Below are positions 23,099 through 36,172 of a stretch of 64,000 bases of DNA, piece after piece. The DNA is from Sialis fuliginosa (Eukaryota; Arthropoda; Insecta; Megaloptera; Sialidae): the NCBI GenBank assembly GCA_961205875.1, contig OY540813.1, positions 34,319,001-34,383,000 on the forward strand, in the 5' to 3' direction. Within the stretch, counting starts at the first letter, position 1. Every line of letters begins with the position of its first letter. Made by a program: the position numbers and the translations under genes. A model generated the notes under the pieces. That model had not been told where the DNA came from, searched no databases, and saw only the letters and a program-made list of their open reading frames with translations.

Positions 23099-24462
23099 TC
23101 AACTCGGCGCATCCAACTCGGCGATGGTGAACTCGGCGACGATCAACTCGGAGCTGGTCAACTCGGCGATGGCCAAACTCGGCGACGGTCAACTCGGCGA
23201 TAAAAATTAATATTAGTAAATATATTTTTAACTAAAATTTGCCCGCGGGTTCATCCGCGTGTATTATGTATACTTTTTTTATCGATCCGTATTTTAACGC
23301 AAGGGATGTGGGTATGGATGAAAAAATGTAAAGCTTATTTTTTATTAAATACTATACATAAAAGTAAACAGTGTCATGCAAATACTTTACATTACTTGAT
23401 TAGTTGTTTTAATTAGTGACCATTTCTATATTTTTAATCGAACTATATAATTTTGAACTAGCCGCCTATTTTCATCTACAATCTTTGATTTGTGACGTTT
23501 TTTTTTTAATTTAAAATCTACATATTATAATTTGCAACAATCATTTTTTTGAAATTAAACTTATATTTCAGATTATACAAAATTATGAAAAAACGATGAA
23601 TATAGCATATAATTTAATAGTAATTTCAAAAACGTATTTAGTTTTAAAGAAATTTGGTGACAAATTTTCTCATTGTTATAAAATAACAAAAAAATGTGCT
23701 TTTTTTTAATTCAAATTATTTCAAATTGAACAATTAACTATTACAGCTGCTTAATATTTAATTGTTTACAAAAAGTTGCATTCAGATATAACAAACATTA
23801 TAAAAATTGCTAACTCTACCAATATATTTGTATTTGGTAAATACGGAGAGTCTGGGGGTTCCCTGTCAAAAACTCTGAAAATCACGTGTTGATGTGTTAG
23901 AATAGAGTAGAGTATGCTGTATCTATTTTAATATATTATTTAGTGCATAGACAGAAATTCATAAACCTAACCTAACCTACCTGAAAACGAACCAATCTAT
24001 CTGGACTACTCTAACTTAAACTAAATTATTAAATATAACACAGCTAAACGTGGCCAGTCGTTTTATAAAATGCGTGATTTATAAAAGTTGGAAACCCTAG
24101 TCACGCATGCGCGTCAACTCTATTCTGAATAACTATATACGTGATTTTTCACAAATCTGAGGACCCCCAGACTCTCCGTATTAGCCTTGTATTTTTTGGC
24201 AGAAATACTGTTATAATTTTTTTTATTTAAAAAATAAGCATTAATTTTTTCCATTCGTGCTTCATACCACCATTCCTCCCATTAAAATACGGGCCGATAA
24301 AACTATTTTATACATAATACACGCGGGTGAAGCCGCGGGCAAATTCTAGTTGAAAAATATATTTACTATTGATTATTATTATCGCCGAGTTGACCGTCGC
24401 CGAGTTTGACCGTCGCCGAGTTGACCATCGCCGAGTTGGATGCGCCGAGTTGACCTGTCCCG
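23099..24462. mobile_element. Element CGGGTACG with AACTCGGCG subterminal repeats
   Basis: TGCAAAAT flanks both ends exactly (23091-23098, 24463-24470); ignoring the element rejoins the PIN/CXC frame (HLPYAKS then AQIYLQDM). Each end carries six or so copies of 'TCAACTCGGCGAYGG' at 15-16 bp steps, inverted relative to each other, then an inner inverted pair containing 'TTTGCCCGCGGGTTCATCCGCG'. No transposase is seen. The 8-bp target suggests hAT or a similar group, but the CGGG end is unlike hAT consensus. Confidence 0.8.
23844..24178. mobile_element. Short TA-flanked element CGGAGAGTCTGGGGG
   Basis: CGGAGAGTCTGGGGGTTCC mirrors GGACCCCCAGACTCTCCG, flanked by TA on both sides; nested in 23099-24462. 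Confidence 0.75.
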
Positions 24463-25945
24463 TGCAAAATCTGCTCAAATATATCTCCAAGATATGGCCA
24501 ACTTAGAGAACGTTATGGATTCCGAAGAGTTTCATAAATTTACAGAGGAAGGCTACTTTACTATAAGGAGATCTGAAAAAAAGTGGGCAGAAAATTGGAC
24601 TGATATGGCCATTGAACAAACTCTCATGCGTCTAATAAAATCAAGTAATGGTCTCACTCATGGACGTGGAGTTGCCGCAAGTGTTTAAACACGGTACATC
24701 TTAGGTATGCCACAAGCTTACGATGTAATGGATTAACTTGAAATCTTTGTCAAAACCAGATCAACTACTGCTGAGTAACATTCAAATTTAAGAGACAGCA
24801 GAATTAAAAGAGATAGCAAAGATTTAACAGCATTAATGGATTGGCTAAAAATATATAATCCATTAGTAGAACGTGGCACAATAATGTCTTTATCAACAGG
24901 ACTAGTTGGCGACAAAAATGTTAATTGCTATGATGCAATCTCAGTTGGTACTGCATGTATGTCATCTATGGTGGGGCAAGATGCCGGAACAATAAAGTTG
25001 ATACGTTCTAAAAGAGTTATAACACTAGCTTCAACAAAAAGTGGCGTTAAGATTGAGGGTGAACATATAGCGATAATTACAACTTTATTATTTCAACGAA
25101 TAGCGACAGTAATGCAGAATGGCAATAAAATGATACGCGAAGCGCTTGGATTTGAACTTTCCCCGTTTCCATTAGCACTGTTTGACGAGAATGGAATGAT
25201 GAGGAAAACACAGAAATCTGACTTATACAAATCATTCCGATCTATACCCCTTGAAGATACCATCTTTATGAACAAAAAATTTGTTGTAGATGGAGGATTT
25301 CTATTACATCGGGTCGTATGGCCACATGGCAGAAATATCGTCAAATTTGTAAGATATATCAAGCTTACATTCATAACCATTACGCTTCCAATGTCATTGT
25401 TGTATTTGATGGCTATGGACACGATAACATTGGAATAAAATCTTACGAGAGATACAGACGTTTTTTAGTACAAGTGGGAGCAGAAGTTAAATTTACACAA
25501 GATATGACTGTAACTCTTAATCGAGGTAAATTTCTCTCTAATACTACGAACAAAATCCGATTTATCGAGCTTCTTGCATGCTACCTAAGAGATGCTGGGA
25601 TTGAGGTTAGACAAGCGAAGGAAGATGCCGATCGTCTTATAATAACGACTGCAATAGAAGAGTGTCAACATGGTGCTAAAGTTATTGTTGTTGGAAATGA
25701 TGTAGACTTTCTAGTACTTTTAATAGCTTTAACACCTGCAAGTGAAACCATATACTTTTGGAAACAAGGCAAAGTAAATCAAACCCATAAACAGTGACAC
25801 ATAAGCACCTGAAAGACGTAATTTTGTTTGTCCATGCGTTCACTGGATGCGATACAACGAGTAACGTACGAGTAAACGGTAAACCTCGATTAACTAACCG
25901 ATCTAAAATTATCAACAACATAGTTATGTTTTTCAAAAACAATTA

Positions 25946-26699
25946 GTGATTAGATTTTATGTTGATTTACTGCATAATTATTATTGTATTCTTTAGATAT
26001 ATATTTTATTGATAACTTTTTCAATTTATAGTAGTTAAATTTGATAATTATTTTATTACTTTCGTTTAATCTATGCAAGAATAATTTTAAAAAAATGTGA
26101 TTAATTTGTTCTTATGACTGTTATTTATATAATTTATATATGATAGAAATATAATATTATCTTTGTAAGACTTGTTAAACATACATTATACCTAAGATTG
26201 TGCCTAAAAAATTATTTTCTGCATTAAATTTATTTATAAAAAAAATAAATAACAATAATTATTTCATAAAAATCGTATTGTTATTTTTACAATCAGCTTG
26301 TGTATAAATTATTTTTTTTAAACTATTTTTTTTCGAACGCCACCACTGAGTTGCTGAATGTGGTCATCCAAACAAATACTGAATAGAACGTCGCGAAGAA
26401 ATCTTGACTACTTAAGAGGTCCGCATTAGCATTCATCTATATAGAACGGCATACGAAAATACTTTATTTTTTAACAAACAATGTAACATTTCGAGTACGA
26501 CGCTCTATATGCATAGTGGATAATATTCGTTCGAGATTGGCTAGAAATGGTACATAAACAGCAAAAAGTTTTGGGCTTATAAATAACGATTCCAATACTG
26601 ATTGTACTGTATAAAAGCATAAATACGACTGTCGCGATGGTAATACCTTAAGAGAATTAACTTATTACTTTAATGACAGTGGTAATACTGTATAACAAA
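25946..26699. other. AT-rich gap between PIN/CXC pieces
   Basis: No reading frame or terminal repeats are recognised. By position it separates the GCDTT motif from the C-terminal block and may be another eroded insertion. Confidence 0.35.
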
Positions 26700-27094
26700 A
26701 AACAAGTCCGAGGTATTTATGTTGGCACTATATGGAGCACCTGCGAAAGAAATGTAATTACGTCAATACAGATTTCAAAGATTTTCTACCTGTGTTACAC
26801 ACACTAAGGCTGAAGTTCGTCTTGCGCAACTTCCGCCAACCGTATCTGCAACACATCAACATGCACTACGAGTTTATTACCAAGTGCAACAGTGGCTTGG
26901 GAACATTTTAAATCCAGAATATTGGGGTTGGAAACATCGTTTCTCCCAATTATGTCTACTGAAGCACCAGCTACTAACTCATTGTTGAATATTATAACAT
27001 GCAGATGTATGGGAATATGCGACAAGCGTTGTGGATGCAAGAACATTAAATATTTCCACCTTAAAATTTGCAGGGATGATAGAGAATAGTATAA

Positions 27095-28010
27095 CCCGGG
27101 AAAAAATTTCAGATCTGAAGTGATCTCAGTTGATCTTCATTTTGGAACAAATCAGATCTTTCTAGATAAATAAACTTTTGTCTACCTTAAATAACAAATA
27201 CACATATACTATATAGAAACCTTGTTTATAATTTAATCAATTAAAAAAAATTGTACAGAAACGTATTGAATGATATTTGAGGCCCGTGTATTAAATTAAT
27301 AAATAAATTCACAACTCACCCCCTGTCACAGATGAAGGGTTGTAATTGGTCTCATTCGATCCAGCGGGAAAAATATTTCAGGATACTAGGGGTGTGGGGA
27401 GCAAAACAACCCTCTACCTAGCACAGGAGTCGAGATATTTACGATTTTCTATAATGAATACCATAAGTAGCGAAACAGAGAAAAATTCAATATTTACTGT
27501 TAATACAGCATAGAAACATAAGATATTATTATTAAATTTAATAAAATAAAATAAAAGTCCAGAGACGTATTAAGTGATATTTAAGGCCCGTATTGTTAAA
27601 ATAACAAATACACATATTTTTTTTAAATTGATTAAAATACAAACAATACGTTTCAATCTACGACGATCTGCAAAGATGTACAATGATCTACAAAGATCAA
27701 CAACGATCTGCAAAGATTTACAACGATCTGCAAAGATCTACAAAGATCAACAGCGATCTACAAAGATCTGCAACGACCTACAACGATCTACAACGATCTA
27801 TAAAGATCACGATCTGCAAAGATCTATAACGATCTGCAAAGATCTACAACTATCTGCAAAGACCTACAACGATCTACAACGATCTGCAAAGATCACGATC
27901 TACAAAGATCTACAACTATCTGCAAAGACCTACAACGATCTACAAAGATCTGATTTGTTCCAAAATGAAGATCAACTGAGATCACTTCAGATCTGAAATT
28001 TTTTCCTGGG
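27095..28010. mobile_element. GATC-array element, copy B
   Basis: CCCGGGAAAAAATTTCAGATC (27095) is mirrored by GATCTGAAATTTTTTCCTGGG (to 28010). The left arm with 'TTGATCTTCATTTTGGAACA' is inverted at the right end. The left GATC array of copy A is missing here, but the core (27160-27650) and right array (27660-27955) are the same. The 140-codon frame over the array is only a translation of the repeats. Inserted just after the CXC end of the PIN/CXC relic. Confidence 0.8.
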
Positions 28011-30349
28011 AAGTAATATTTGTGATTTTTTTCAGATTTTTAAACTAAAAAATTACAAAAAATAATTTAAATTTTTGTTTCACTTAAAAACGTACAAAAT
28101 GCCCAAAAAGACCATTTTTTTTGTGAAAAAACTAAAAAAGATTATTATTTAAATGAATATTCGTCATTTATTCAAAAATGCGTAATTTTCAAAAAACGCA
28201 AAATTTTGCAAAATGATAAATGAAACATATATTTTAAGTAAGTTTAACAACATATGTGAATATTATGAAAATCCGTAAAAATAGCGTTTTTCTCTGATAG
28301 ATATGATGATGATGATGAGATGCATTTCTTGTCGGCTGGATTACTCCTTTTCCAACAACTCACTGTCAGTGGTACTCACATATAATATAGATAATCAACT
28401 ACCATAGTATTATCATACAATAACGGATCAATGTAAGAAAATCTTATTATTAAGTGAGGTTATGTCATTTATTTATTATGTTTTCAAATGTACTTACATA
28501 ATATTATATAAATAATAATAATATCAATTTTTAACAAAAAAATATGAGTAAAGATATGAAAACAACCCCATTTTTTATTAAATACATCCTTTAAAAAATT
28601 TACAAAGTTGACAACCTTATTAATTAATACATTTTAAAAAGTATTTTATCGCCAAACCATGCTATTTTTATTTATTTGGCAAGGAAACCAAAAGCCTATT
28701 TACACCTCTGCAAATACTAGTCACAAAGCCCGCACGCAACATTTTGCATGAAAAATTTTGATGTAGAAAATAGTTTCCTCAGAAACATCTTTACCACAAA
28801 TGTATAGCAGTAAACAACACGAAATATAGAGGGTCTCTAGAAAAACATTCACTCTAAATTGTTTATTTTCACTGTATGTATGTATACGCAGTATTGCGTA
28901 CCCAAAACAAATTGTACGATAAAATAATTCACTACAGTTTTACATATCACATAAAACCAAAAGAAATGTGTCAGTTAACCCTTTACTTTACATTGTATTC
29001 TGCAAAAAAGATGAGTAAAAATAAGCAGATAAGGAATTTTTATTAATTAAAGAACCAGGTTTTATCATTTTTGTATTACGAACTTTTTTTTATTATTATA
29101 TGAAGTTTTTCACTTACTAAAACTGATTAAATGGTTTGATTTGTACTTGTACCTCGTAGATCTAATCAAGATCTATAACTTGTCTATTAATCTAGGGAAT
29201 AACGAGTTTACTTTTTACAATTAGCATGATTTGTACGAGCATAAAAACAAGTGAATATTCAGAATTTTTTATTAATATTTTTAAAATTTTAGTCAAAAAA
29301 CTAAAAACGTTACTGCGTAGAATTTTTTTTTAATATACCTACTGTTATTTTTGTTTCATTTCAATCAATCGTGGAAATACGAAATTTACTTTTTTGTTTT
29401 TATTCAATTTAAAAAAAATGTTATCCAAAAATTAAAAACGTTACCGTGTAGAAAACGTATTCTTATATACTGTTTTTTTTTTTAATTTCAATTGATTAAC
29501 AAAGAAATGTCTATTTGGAACTATCATCTCTCATACATACTAAATTCAATTGTAATTTAAAGCATATTTTTGCATCTTATAAATTTTCAACTGACGACTC
29601 TGGGATAATATGCGATTTTGACAACTAAAAAAGCCTGACAAAATGAGTGGTGACTGGTGTCATTCTATAAGTATACTAAGAAATCGATGTGTGCAGATCA
29701 AGGTATTAATGTATTTGAGAATGTTTAATTAATTAACAGTTTTATCGCAGTTCATGACGTACTAATCATGGAACCTACAAAAACACTAAAGTAGATTTGT
29801 CAAATCCCCTCTACCCCGTAGTTTTGCACGAACACTTTACCGAACTGCTCTTGATGTGCACGAAGCCTACTAGCGCCGCTAGCGGACAATAGAGAAGTAC
29901 TGAACTATATTTTTTTAATTTATACTGCGAAATTTTTTAATAAACAAATATCATTTAATCTAACTGTATGCATATAATATAAATAGCATACCATAAAAGG
30001 TACGTGAAAATTATTTATTTTGGGTATTTTTTTTCTTCAATTATGACGTATAATAAAAATATATATAATAAATAATATAACCTCAAACTATAGCGTAGGA
30101 CCGGATTTGAATATAACAAACACTCAATCCCTTTTACTTTCGATGATTTACATCAATAGTTTTCTTTTTACCGCTTTGATTCACTTCGCTCGTTTTTCTA
30201 TAAATACTATTTTACTTAGGCCCGATTTCTTAATATGAGTTTATACAACATGTCCCAGTTAAACCGGAGTTTAAAATATAGATGTTTCTCAATATTCAGT
30301 TAAAAATTATAAGTTAATCTATATTATACATAAACACTCACGCAGAGGC
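28011..30349. other. Noncoding AT-rich body of the duplicated unit
   Basis: No gene is seen in any frame. It holds a GATGATGATGATGA run (28303), a repeat at 29493-29637 shared in inverse orientation with 47207-47356, and long A/T stretches. Identical content recurs at 31585-33948. Confidence 0.5.
29493..29637 (+). repeat. Dispersed repeat R2
   Basis: Contains CTATTTGGAACTATCATCTC and 'TCATACATACTAAATTCAATTG'; present again at 33067-33211 by the tandem duplication and, reverse complemented, at 47207-47356. Confidence 0.75.
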
Positions 30350-30656
30350 GGATTAAATGTCGAGAGCGCCCTAGACAAGCACCTCATCGGCGCCCCTCCC
30401 TTCCACTGTTACGTAACTTTTCATATTAAATATAACAAAGAAAATTTCCGAAATTCAAATATTTTCTTATTGTTGCGTCTATATTTTGTTTGTTAAAAAT
30501 TATCACATCATCTTTTTGTGCACACAAGCATCTTTTTATATTGTGTAAGTAGGTGCATAAGTACTTACTGACACAATTATTTTTTTGTTATTTTCAAAAA
30601 TTTCACGCGCTCCTTTGTAACCTCGCGCCCTAGGCACGTGCCTAGTTTGCAGTTTG
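30350..30656 (+). mobile_element. Probable truncated element with GAGGCGGATT end
   Basis: Starts GCAGAGGCGGATTAAATGTC and ends with 'GCGCCCTAGGCACGTGCC'. This combination of a GAGGCGGATT end and GCGCCC(T)AGGCACG blocks is familiar from insect short DNA elements. The right end has been lost next to the foldback. A copy is at 33949-34255. Confidence 0.4.
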
Positions 30657-30921
30657 CACTCACGGAAAAAATTAAAGGACCACTTTTATTTTTCGAAAAA
30701 ATTGCTCATTTTCACAGTAGTGCCGATAGGTCAAATATGATCCTTTTTTTACTTATAGGATATGAAATTTGAAGAAAATTTTATCATCTTTTCGAATTTA
30801 GGGGTATTTTTGTGTTATTAAACTTATTTTTGTGACCAAATCGCGATTTAATAAAAAAAAAATTTTTTTGCAATTTTGAAAGTTACCCACAGGAATGTTA
30901 ATTTTTTTTCTAAAATTTCAA
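30657..30921. mobile_element. Foldback CACTCACGG, left-arm fragment
   Basis: Same as 34256-34520, cut at the duplication junction. Confidence 0.85.
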
Positions 30922-30924
30922 TTT

Positions 30925-33900
30925 CTCATTCGATCCAGCGGGAAAAATATTTCAGGATACTAGGGGTGTGGGGAGCAAAACAACCCTCTACCTAGCACAG
31001 GAGTCGAGATATTTACGATTTTCTATAATGAATACCATAAGTAGCGAAACAGAGAAAAATTCAATATTTACTGTTAATACAGCATAGAAACATAAGATAT
31101 TATTATTAAATTTAATAAAATAAAATAAAAGTCCAGAGACGTATTAAGTGATATTTAAGGCCCGTATTGTTAAAATAACAAATACACATATTTTTTTTAA
31201 ATTGATTAAAATACAAACAATACGTTTCAATCTACGACGATCTGCAAAGATGTACAATGATCTACAAAGATCAACAACGATCTGCAAAGATTTACAACGA
31301 TCTGCAAAGATCTACAAAGATCAACAGCGATCTACAAAGATCTGCAACGACCTACAACGATCTACAACGATCTATAAAGATCACGATCTGCAAAGATCTA
31401 TAACGATCTGCAAAGATCTACAACTATCTGCAAAGACCTACAACGATCTACAACGATCTGCAAAGATCACGATCTACAAAGATCTACAACTATCTGCAAA
31501 GACCTACAACGATCTACAAAGATCTGATTTGTTCCAAAATGAAGATCAACTGAGATCACTTCAGATCTGAAATTTTTTCCTGGGAAGTAATATTTGTGAT
31601 TTTTTTCAGATTTTTAAACTAAAAAATTACAAAAAATAATTTAAATTTTTGTTTCACTTAAAAACGTACAAAATGCCCAAAAAGACCATTTTTTTTGTGA
31701 AAAAACTAAAAAAGATTATTATTTAAATGAATATTCGTCATTTATTCAAAAATGCGTAATTTTCAAAAAACGCAAAATTTTGCAAAATGATAAATGAAAC
31801 ATATATTTTAAGTAAGTTTAACAACATATGTGAATATTATGAAAATCCGTAAAAATAGCGTTTTTCTCTGATAGATATGATGATGATGATGAGATGCATT
31901 TCTTGTCGGCTGGATTACTCCTTTTCCAACAACTCACTGTCAGTGGTACTCACATATAATATAGATAATCAACTACCATAGTATTATCATACAATAACGG
32001 ATCAATGTAAGAAAATCTTATTATTAAGTGAGGTTATGTCATTTATTTATTATGTTTTCAAATGTACTTACATAATATTATATAAATAATAATAATATCA
32101 ATTTTTAACAAAAAAATATGAGTAAAGATATGAAAACAACCCCATTTTTTATTAAATACATCCTTTAAAAAATTTACAAAGTTGACAACCTTATTAATTA
32201 ATACATTTTAAAAAGTATTTTATCGCCAAACCATGCTATTTTTATTTATTTGGCAAGGAAACCAAAAGCCTATTTACACCTCTGCAAATACTAGTCACAA
32301 AGCCCGCACGCAACATTTTGCATGAAAAATTTTGATGTAGAAAATAGTTTCCTCAGAAACATCTTTACCACAAATGTATAGCAGTAAACAACACGAAATA
32401 TAGAGGGTCTCTAGAAAAACATTCACTCTAAATTGTTTATTTTCACTGTATGTATGTATACGCAGTATTGCGTACCCAAAACAAATTGTACGATAAAATA
32501 ATTCACTACAGTTTTACATATCACATAAAACCAAAAGAAATGTGTCAGTTAACCCTTTACTTTACATTGTATTCTGCAAAAAAGATGAGTAAAAATAAGC
32601 AGATAAGGAATTTTTATTAATTAAAGAACCAGGTTTTATCATTTTTGTATTACGAACTTTTTTTTATTATTATATGAAGTTTTTCACTTACTAAAACTGA
32701 TTAAATGGTTTGATTTGTACTTGTACCTCGTAGATCTAATCAAGATCTATAACTTGTCTATTAATCTAGGGAATAACGAGTTTACTTTTTACAATTAGCA
32801 TGATTTGTACGAGCATAAAAACAAGTGAATATTCAGAATTTTTTATTAATATTTTTAAAATTTTAGTCAAAAAACTAAAAACGTTACTGCGTAGAATTTT
32901 TTTTTAATATACCTACTGTTATTTTTGTTTCATTTCAATCAATCGTGGAAATACGAAATTTACTTTTTTGTTTTTATTCAATTTAAAAAAAATGTTATCC
33001 AAAAATTAAAAACGTTACCGTGTAGAAAACGTATTCTTATATACTGTTTTTTTTTTTAATTTCAATTGATTAACAAAGAAATGTCTATTTGGAACTATCA
33101 TCTCTCATACATACTAAATTCAATTGTAATTTAAAGCATATTTTTGCATCTTATAAATTTTCAACTGACGACTCTGGGATAATATGCGATTTTGACAACT
33201 AAAAAAGCCTGACAAAATGAGTGGTGACTGGTGTCATTCTATAAGTATACTAAGAAATCGATGTGTGCAGATCAAGGTATTAATGTATTTGAGAATGTTT
33301 AATTAATTAACAGTTTTATCGCAGTTCATGACGTACTAATCATGGAACCTACAAAAACACTAAAGTAGATTTGTCAAATCCCCTCTACCCCGTAGTTTTG
33401 CACGAACACTTTACCGAACTGCTCTTGATGTGCACGAAGCCTACTAGCGCCGCTAGCGGACAATAGAGAAGTACTGAACTATATTTTTTTAATTTATACT
33501 GCGAAATTTTTTAATAAACAAATATCATTTAATCTAACTGTATGCATATAATATAAATAGCATACCATAAAAGGTACGTGAAAATTATTTATTTTGGGTA
33601 TTTTTTTTCTTCAATTATGACGTATAATAAAAATATATATAATAAATAATATAACCTCAAACTATAGCGTAGGACCGGATTTGAATATAACAAACACTCA
33701 ATCCCTTTTACTTTCGATGATTTACATCAATAGTTTTCTTTTTACCGCTTTGATTCACTTCGCTCGTTTTTCGAGGTTATAACTTTGTACAGGGAATCTA
33801 TAAAACTATTTTACTTAGGCCCGATTTCTTAATATGAGTTTATACAACATGTCCCAGTTAAACCGGAGTTTAAAATATAGATGTTTCTCAATATTCAGTT

Positions 33901-34520
33901 AAAAATTATAAGTTAATCTATATTATACATAAACACTCACGCAGAGGCGGATTAAATGTCGAGAGCGCCCTAGACAAGCACCTCATCGGCGCCCCTCCCT
34001 TCCACTGTTACGTAACTTTTCATATTAAATATAACAAAGAAAATTTCCGAAATTCAAATATTTTCTTATTGTTGCGTCTATATTTTGTTTGTTAAAAATT
34101 ATCACATCATCTTTTTGTGCACACAAGCATCTTTTTATATTGTGTAAGTAGGTGCATAAGTACTTACTGACACAATTATTTTTTTGTTATTTTCAAAAAT
34201 TTCACGCGCTCCTTTGTAACCTCGCGCCCTAGGCACGTGCCTAGTTTGCAGTTTGCACTCACGGAAAAAATTAAAGGACCACTTTTATTTTTCGAAAAAA
34301 TTGCTCATTTTCACAGTAGTGCCGATAGGTCAAATATGATCCTTTTTTTACTTATAGGATATGAAATTTGAAGAAAATTTTATCATCTTTTCGAATTTAG
34401 GGGTATTTTTGTGTTATTAAACTTATTTTTGTGACCAAATCGCGATTTAATAAAAAAAAAATTTTTTTGCAATTTTGAAAGTTACCCACAGGAATGTTAA
34501 TTTTTTTTCTAAAATTTCAA
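30925..34520 (+). repeat. Tandem duplication, unit 2
   Basis: Second unit, beginning CTCATTCGATCCAGCGGG and carrying GATC element core and right array (copy C, to 31584). It differs from unit 1 by an insertion near 33775-33800 (GAGGTTATAACTTTGTACAG). No gene is present. Confidence 0.95.
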
Positions 34521-36172
34521 GGTAACAATTTTGTAGGAAATTTTCTCAGCTTTAAAATGCTTTTTCAAATTTGTTTTAGCATTTTTTGGTATTGCGATAT
34601 TCGAGTTTGAATGAAAAAAGTACCAAAAAGTTTTAAACGACCATAAAGGGCCTAATTTTGGTCGCACAGAAAAGAAAAAAAAAGAATATTAAAGCGTAAA
34701 CAATCACCTATTGTCTAGTAGCATTTAAAAAATGTTTAAGTTCAAATACGAAAAACAAAACAATGTTAAAATTTAAATAATCCTGTAAAAATAACCTTTT
34801 TTTAATCATAGTTCTAATGTTTAAAATGTATCCAGAAATTAAGTTCTATCAAAGAATATAAAAGTTAGACCTTTATTATTACCTTCTATGTGAACAAAGG
34901 TTCTAGTAAAAAAAAATTTATTTGGCTGAGAAATTGCAAAAAAAAATAATCAGACATCCCCGTGTGAAATTTATATAACTGCAATAAAATAATTCAATTT
35001 TTTTAGTCAACTACGTGCGGACAAAAAAAATTCTGTTATTTTGAACTAATAAGCAGTGAAAATTAAATGAAAATTAATTTAACTGTCGAAATCAAGAGTC
35101 TCATATGTTGTTGAACGTTTTTTCATGACCACACGCAAATTACTAAAAATTAAAAAATTGAAATTTTTTGTAATTATGGTAGTTTCACACAGGGATGTCT
35201 AATTTTTTTTTTTAATTCCAAGATAGTCATCATTTAGTAACTTTTCTCAGCTTCAAAATACTTTTTTTAAATGATTGTCACATTTTTTGATGCCGAGATG
35301 TTTGAATGAGAAAAGTAACCAATGAAAAATAAACTTGATCCCACAATATTAATACAAAACATCTGAAAAAAATTATGAATATTCTTTGATAAGAAACAAA
35401 AACCTTTTCCCTCTTACAATTTTTCAAAAAAAAATTCCAAAGGAAAACTTGTTATAAAAAGTACGGACAAGTCCTAAACATATACAAAAAATTCAAAATG
35501 CAATTTCTCAGCCTAATTAAAATTTTTTTACTAGAACCTTTGTTCACATAGATAAGTCTGATTTTCATATTCTTTGATAGAACTTAATTTATAGATACAT
35601 TTTAAACATTAGAACTATGAATAAAAAAAGGTTATTTTTACAGGATTATTTAAATTCGAACATTGTTTTTTTTTTCGTATTTGAAGGGTTAAATTAAACT
35701 TAAACATTTTTTAAATGCTACTAGACAATAGGTGATTTAATATTCTGTTTTTTTTCTTTTCTGTGCGATCAAAATTAGGCTTTTTATGGTCGTTTAAAAC
35801 TGTTTGGTACTTTCTTCATTCAAACTCGAATATCGCAATACCAAAAAATGCTAAAACAAATTTGAAAAATCATTTTAAAGCTGAGAAAATTTCCTACAAA
35901 ACGGTTACGTTGAAATTTTAGAAAAAAATTTAACATCTCCGTGGTAACTTTCAAAATTTCAAAAAAAATCTATTTTTTTATTAAATCGCGATTTGGTCAC
36001 AAAAATAAGTTTAATAACACAAAAATACCTCTAAATTCGAAAAGATAATAAAATTTTCTTCAATTTTCATATCCTATAAGTAAAAAAAGGATCATATTTG
36101 ACCTATCCACTACTTTAAAATGAGCAATTTTTTCGAAAAATAAAAGTGGTCCTTTAATTTTTTCCGTGAGTG
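34256..36172. mobile_element. Foldback element CACTCACGGAAAAAATT, 1.9 kb
   Basis: CACTCACGGAAAAAATTAAA mirrors TTTAATTTTTTCCGTGAGTG. The arms are about 900 bp and near-complementary throughout ('GGTCAAATATGATCC', 'TAGGCCC..GGTCGTTTAAAA'). The right flank is TA; the left is TG, so a TA target is likely but changed. No coding capacity. Confidence 0.85.

Larger units (their letters stand above)
16479..27089 (+). pseudogene. Decayed PIN/FEN1-like nuclease-CXC gene, copy 1, split by insertions
   Basis: Pieces of one long protein lie in order on the plus strand: a Cys-rich N-terminus (16479-16990; QCFICEESLEHG, 'VHNKCRK', 'ARYHNRCYNL'), middle regions (17950-18391 and 21227-21999), 22850-23098 plus 24463-24690 ('YFTIRRSEKKWAENWTDMA'), 24800-25945, and 26700-27089. 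The 25318-25945 part has acidic motifs in the order of FEN1/XPG nucleases: VIVVFDGY, AKEDADRLI, NDVDFLVLL, HAFTGCDTT. The end has a CXC (tesmin/TSO1-like) pattern, ITCRCMGICDKRCGCK. I know this arrangement as an unnamed multi-copy protein in arthropod genomes; the nuclease assignment is my inference from the motifs. Frameshifts occur near 21790 and 25320 and there are several stops. Insertions at 18392-21218, 22051-22849 and 23099-24462 interrupt it. Confidence 0.7.
27351..30924 (+). repeat. Tandem duplication, unit 1
   Basis: 27351 onward is repeated from 30925 with an offset of 3574, nearly without change; the second unit has one 25-bp net insertion near 33775. The unit begins inside GATC element B and ends inside the left arm of the foldback that is complete at 34256-36172. 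Confidence 0.95.

Noticed and set aside
23963..23982. CCTAACCTAACCTACC, like the insect TTAGG telomere repeat
   Set aside because: Only two or three units; too short to count as an interstitial telomere array.
24308..25422. Minus-strand frames opposite the PIN/CXC relic
   Set aside because: They lie opposite the plus-strand remnant, which explains the open stretches; no domain is seen on the minus strand.
27574..27996. 140-codon open frame over the GATC array (also 31148-31570)
   Set aside because: It translates the 10-bp GATC repeats into a low-complexity DLQRSTTIYK-type string; copy A has the frame broken elsewhere, and the two identical copies are only the tandem duplication.
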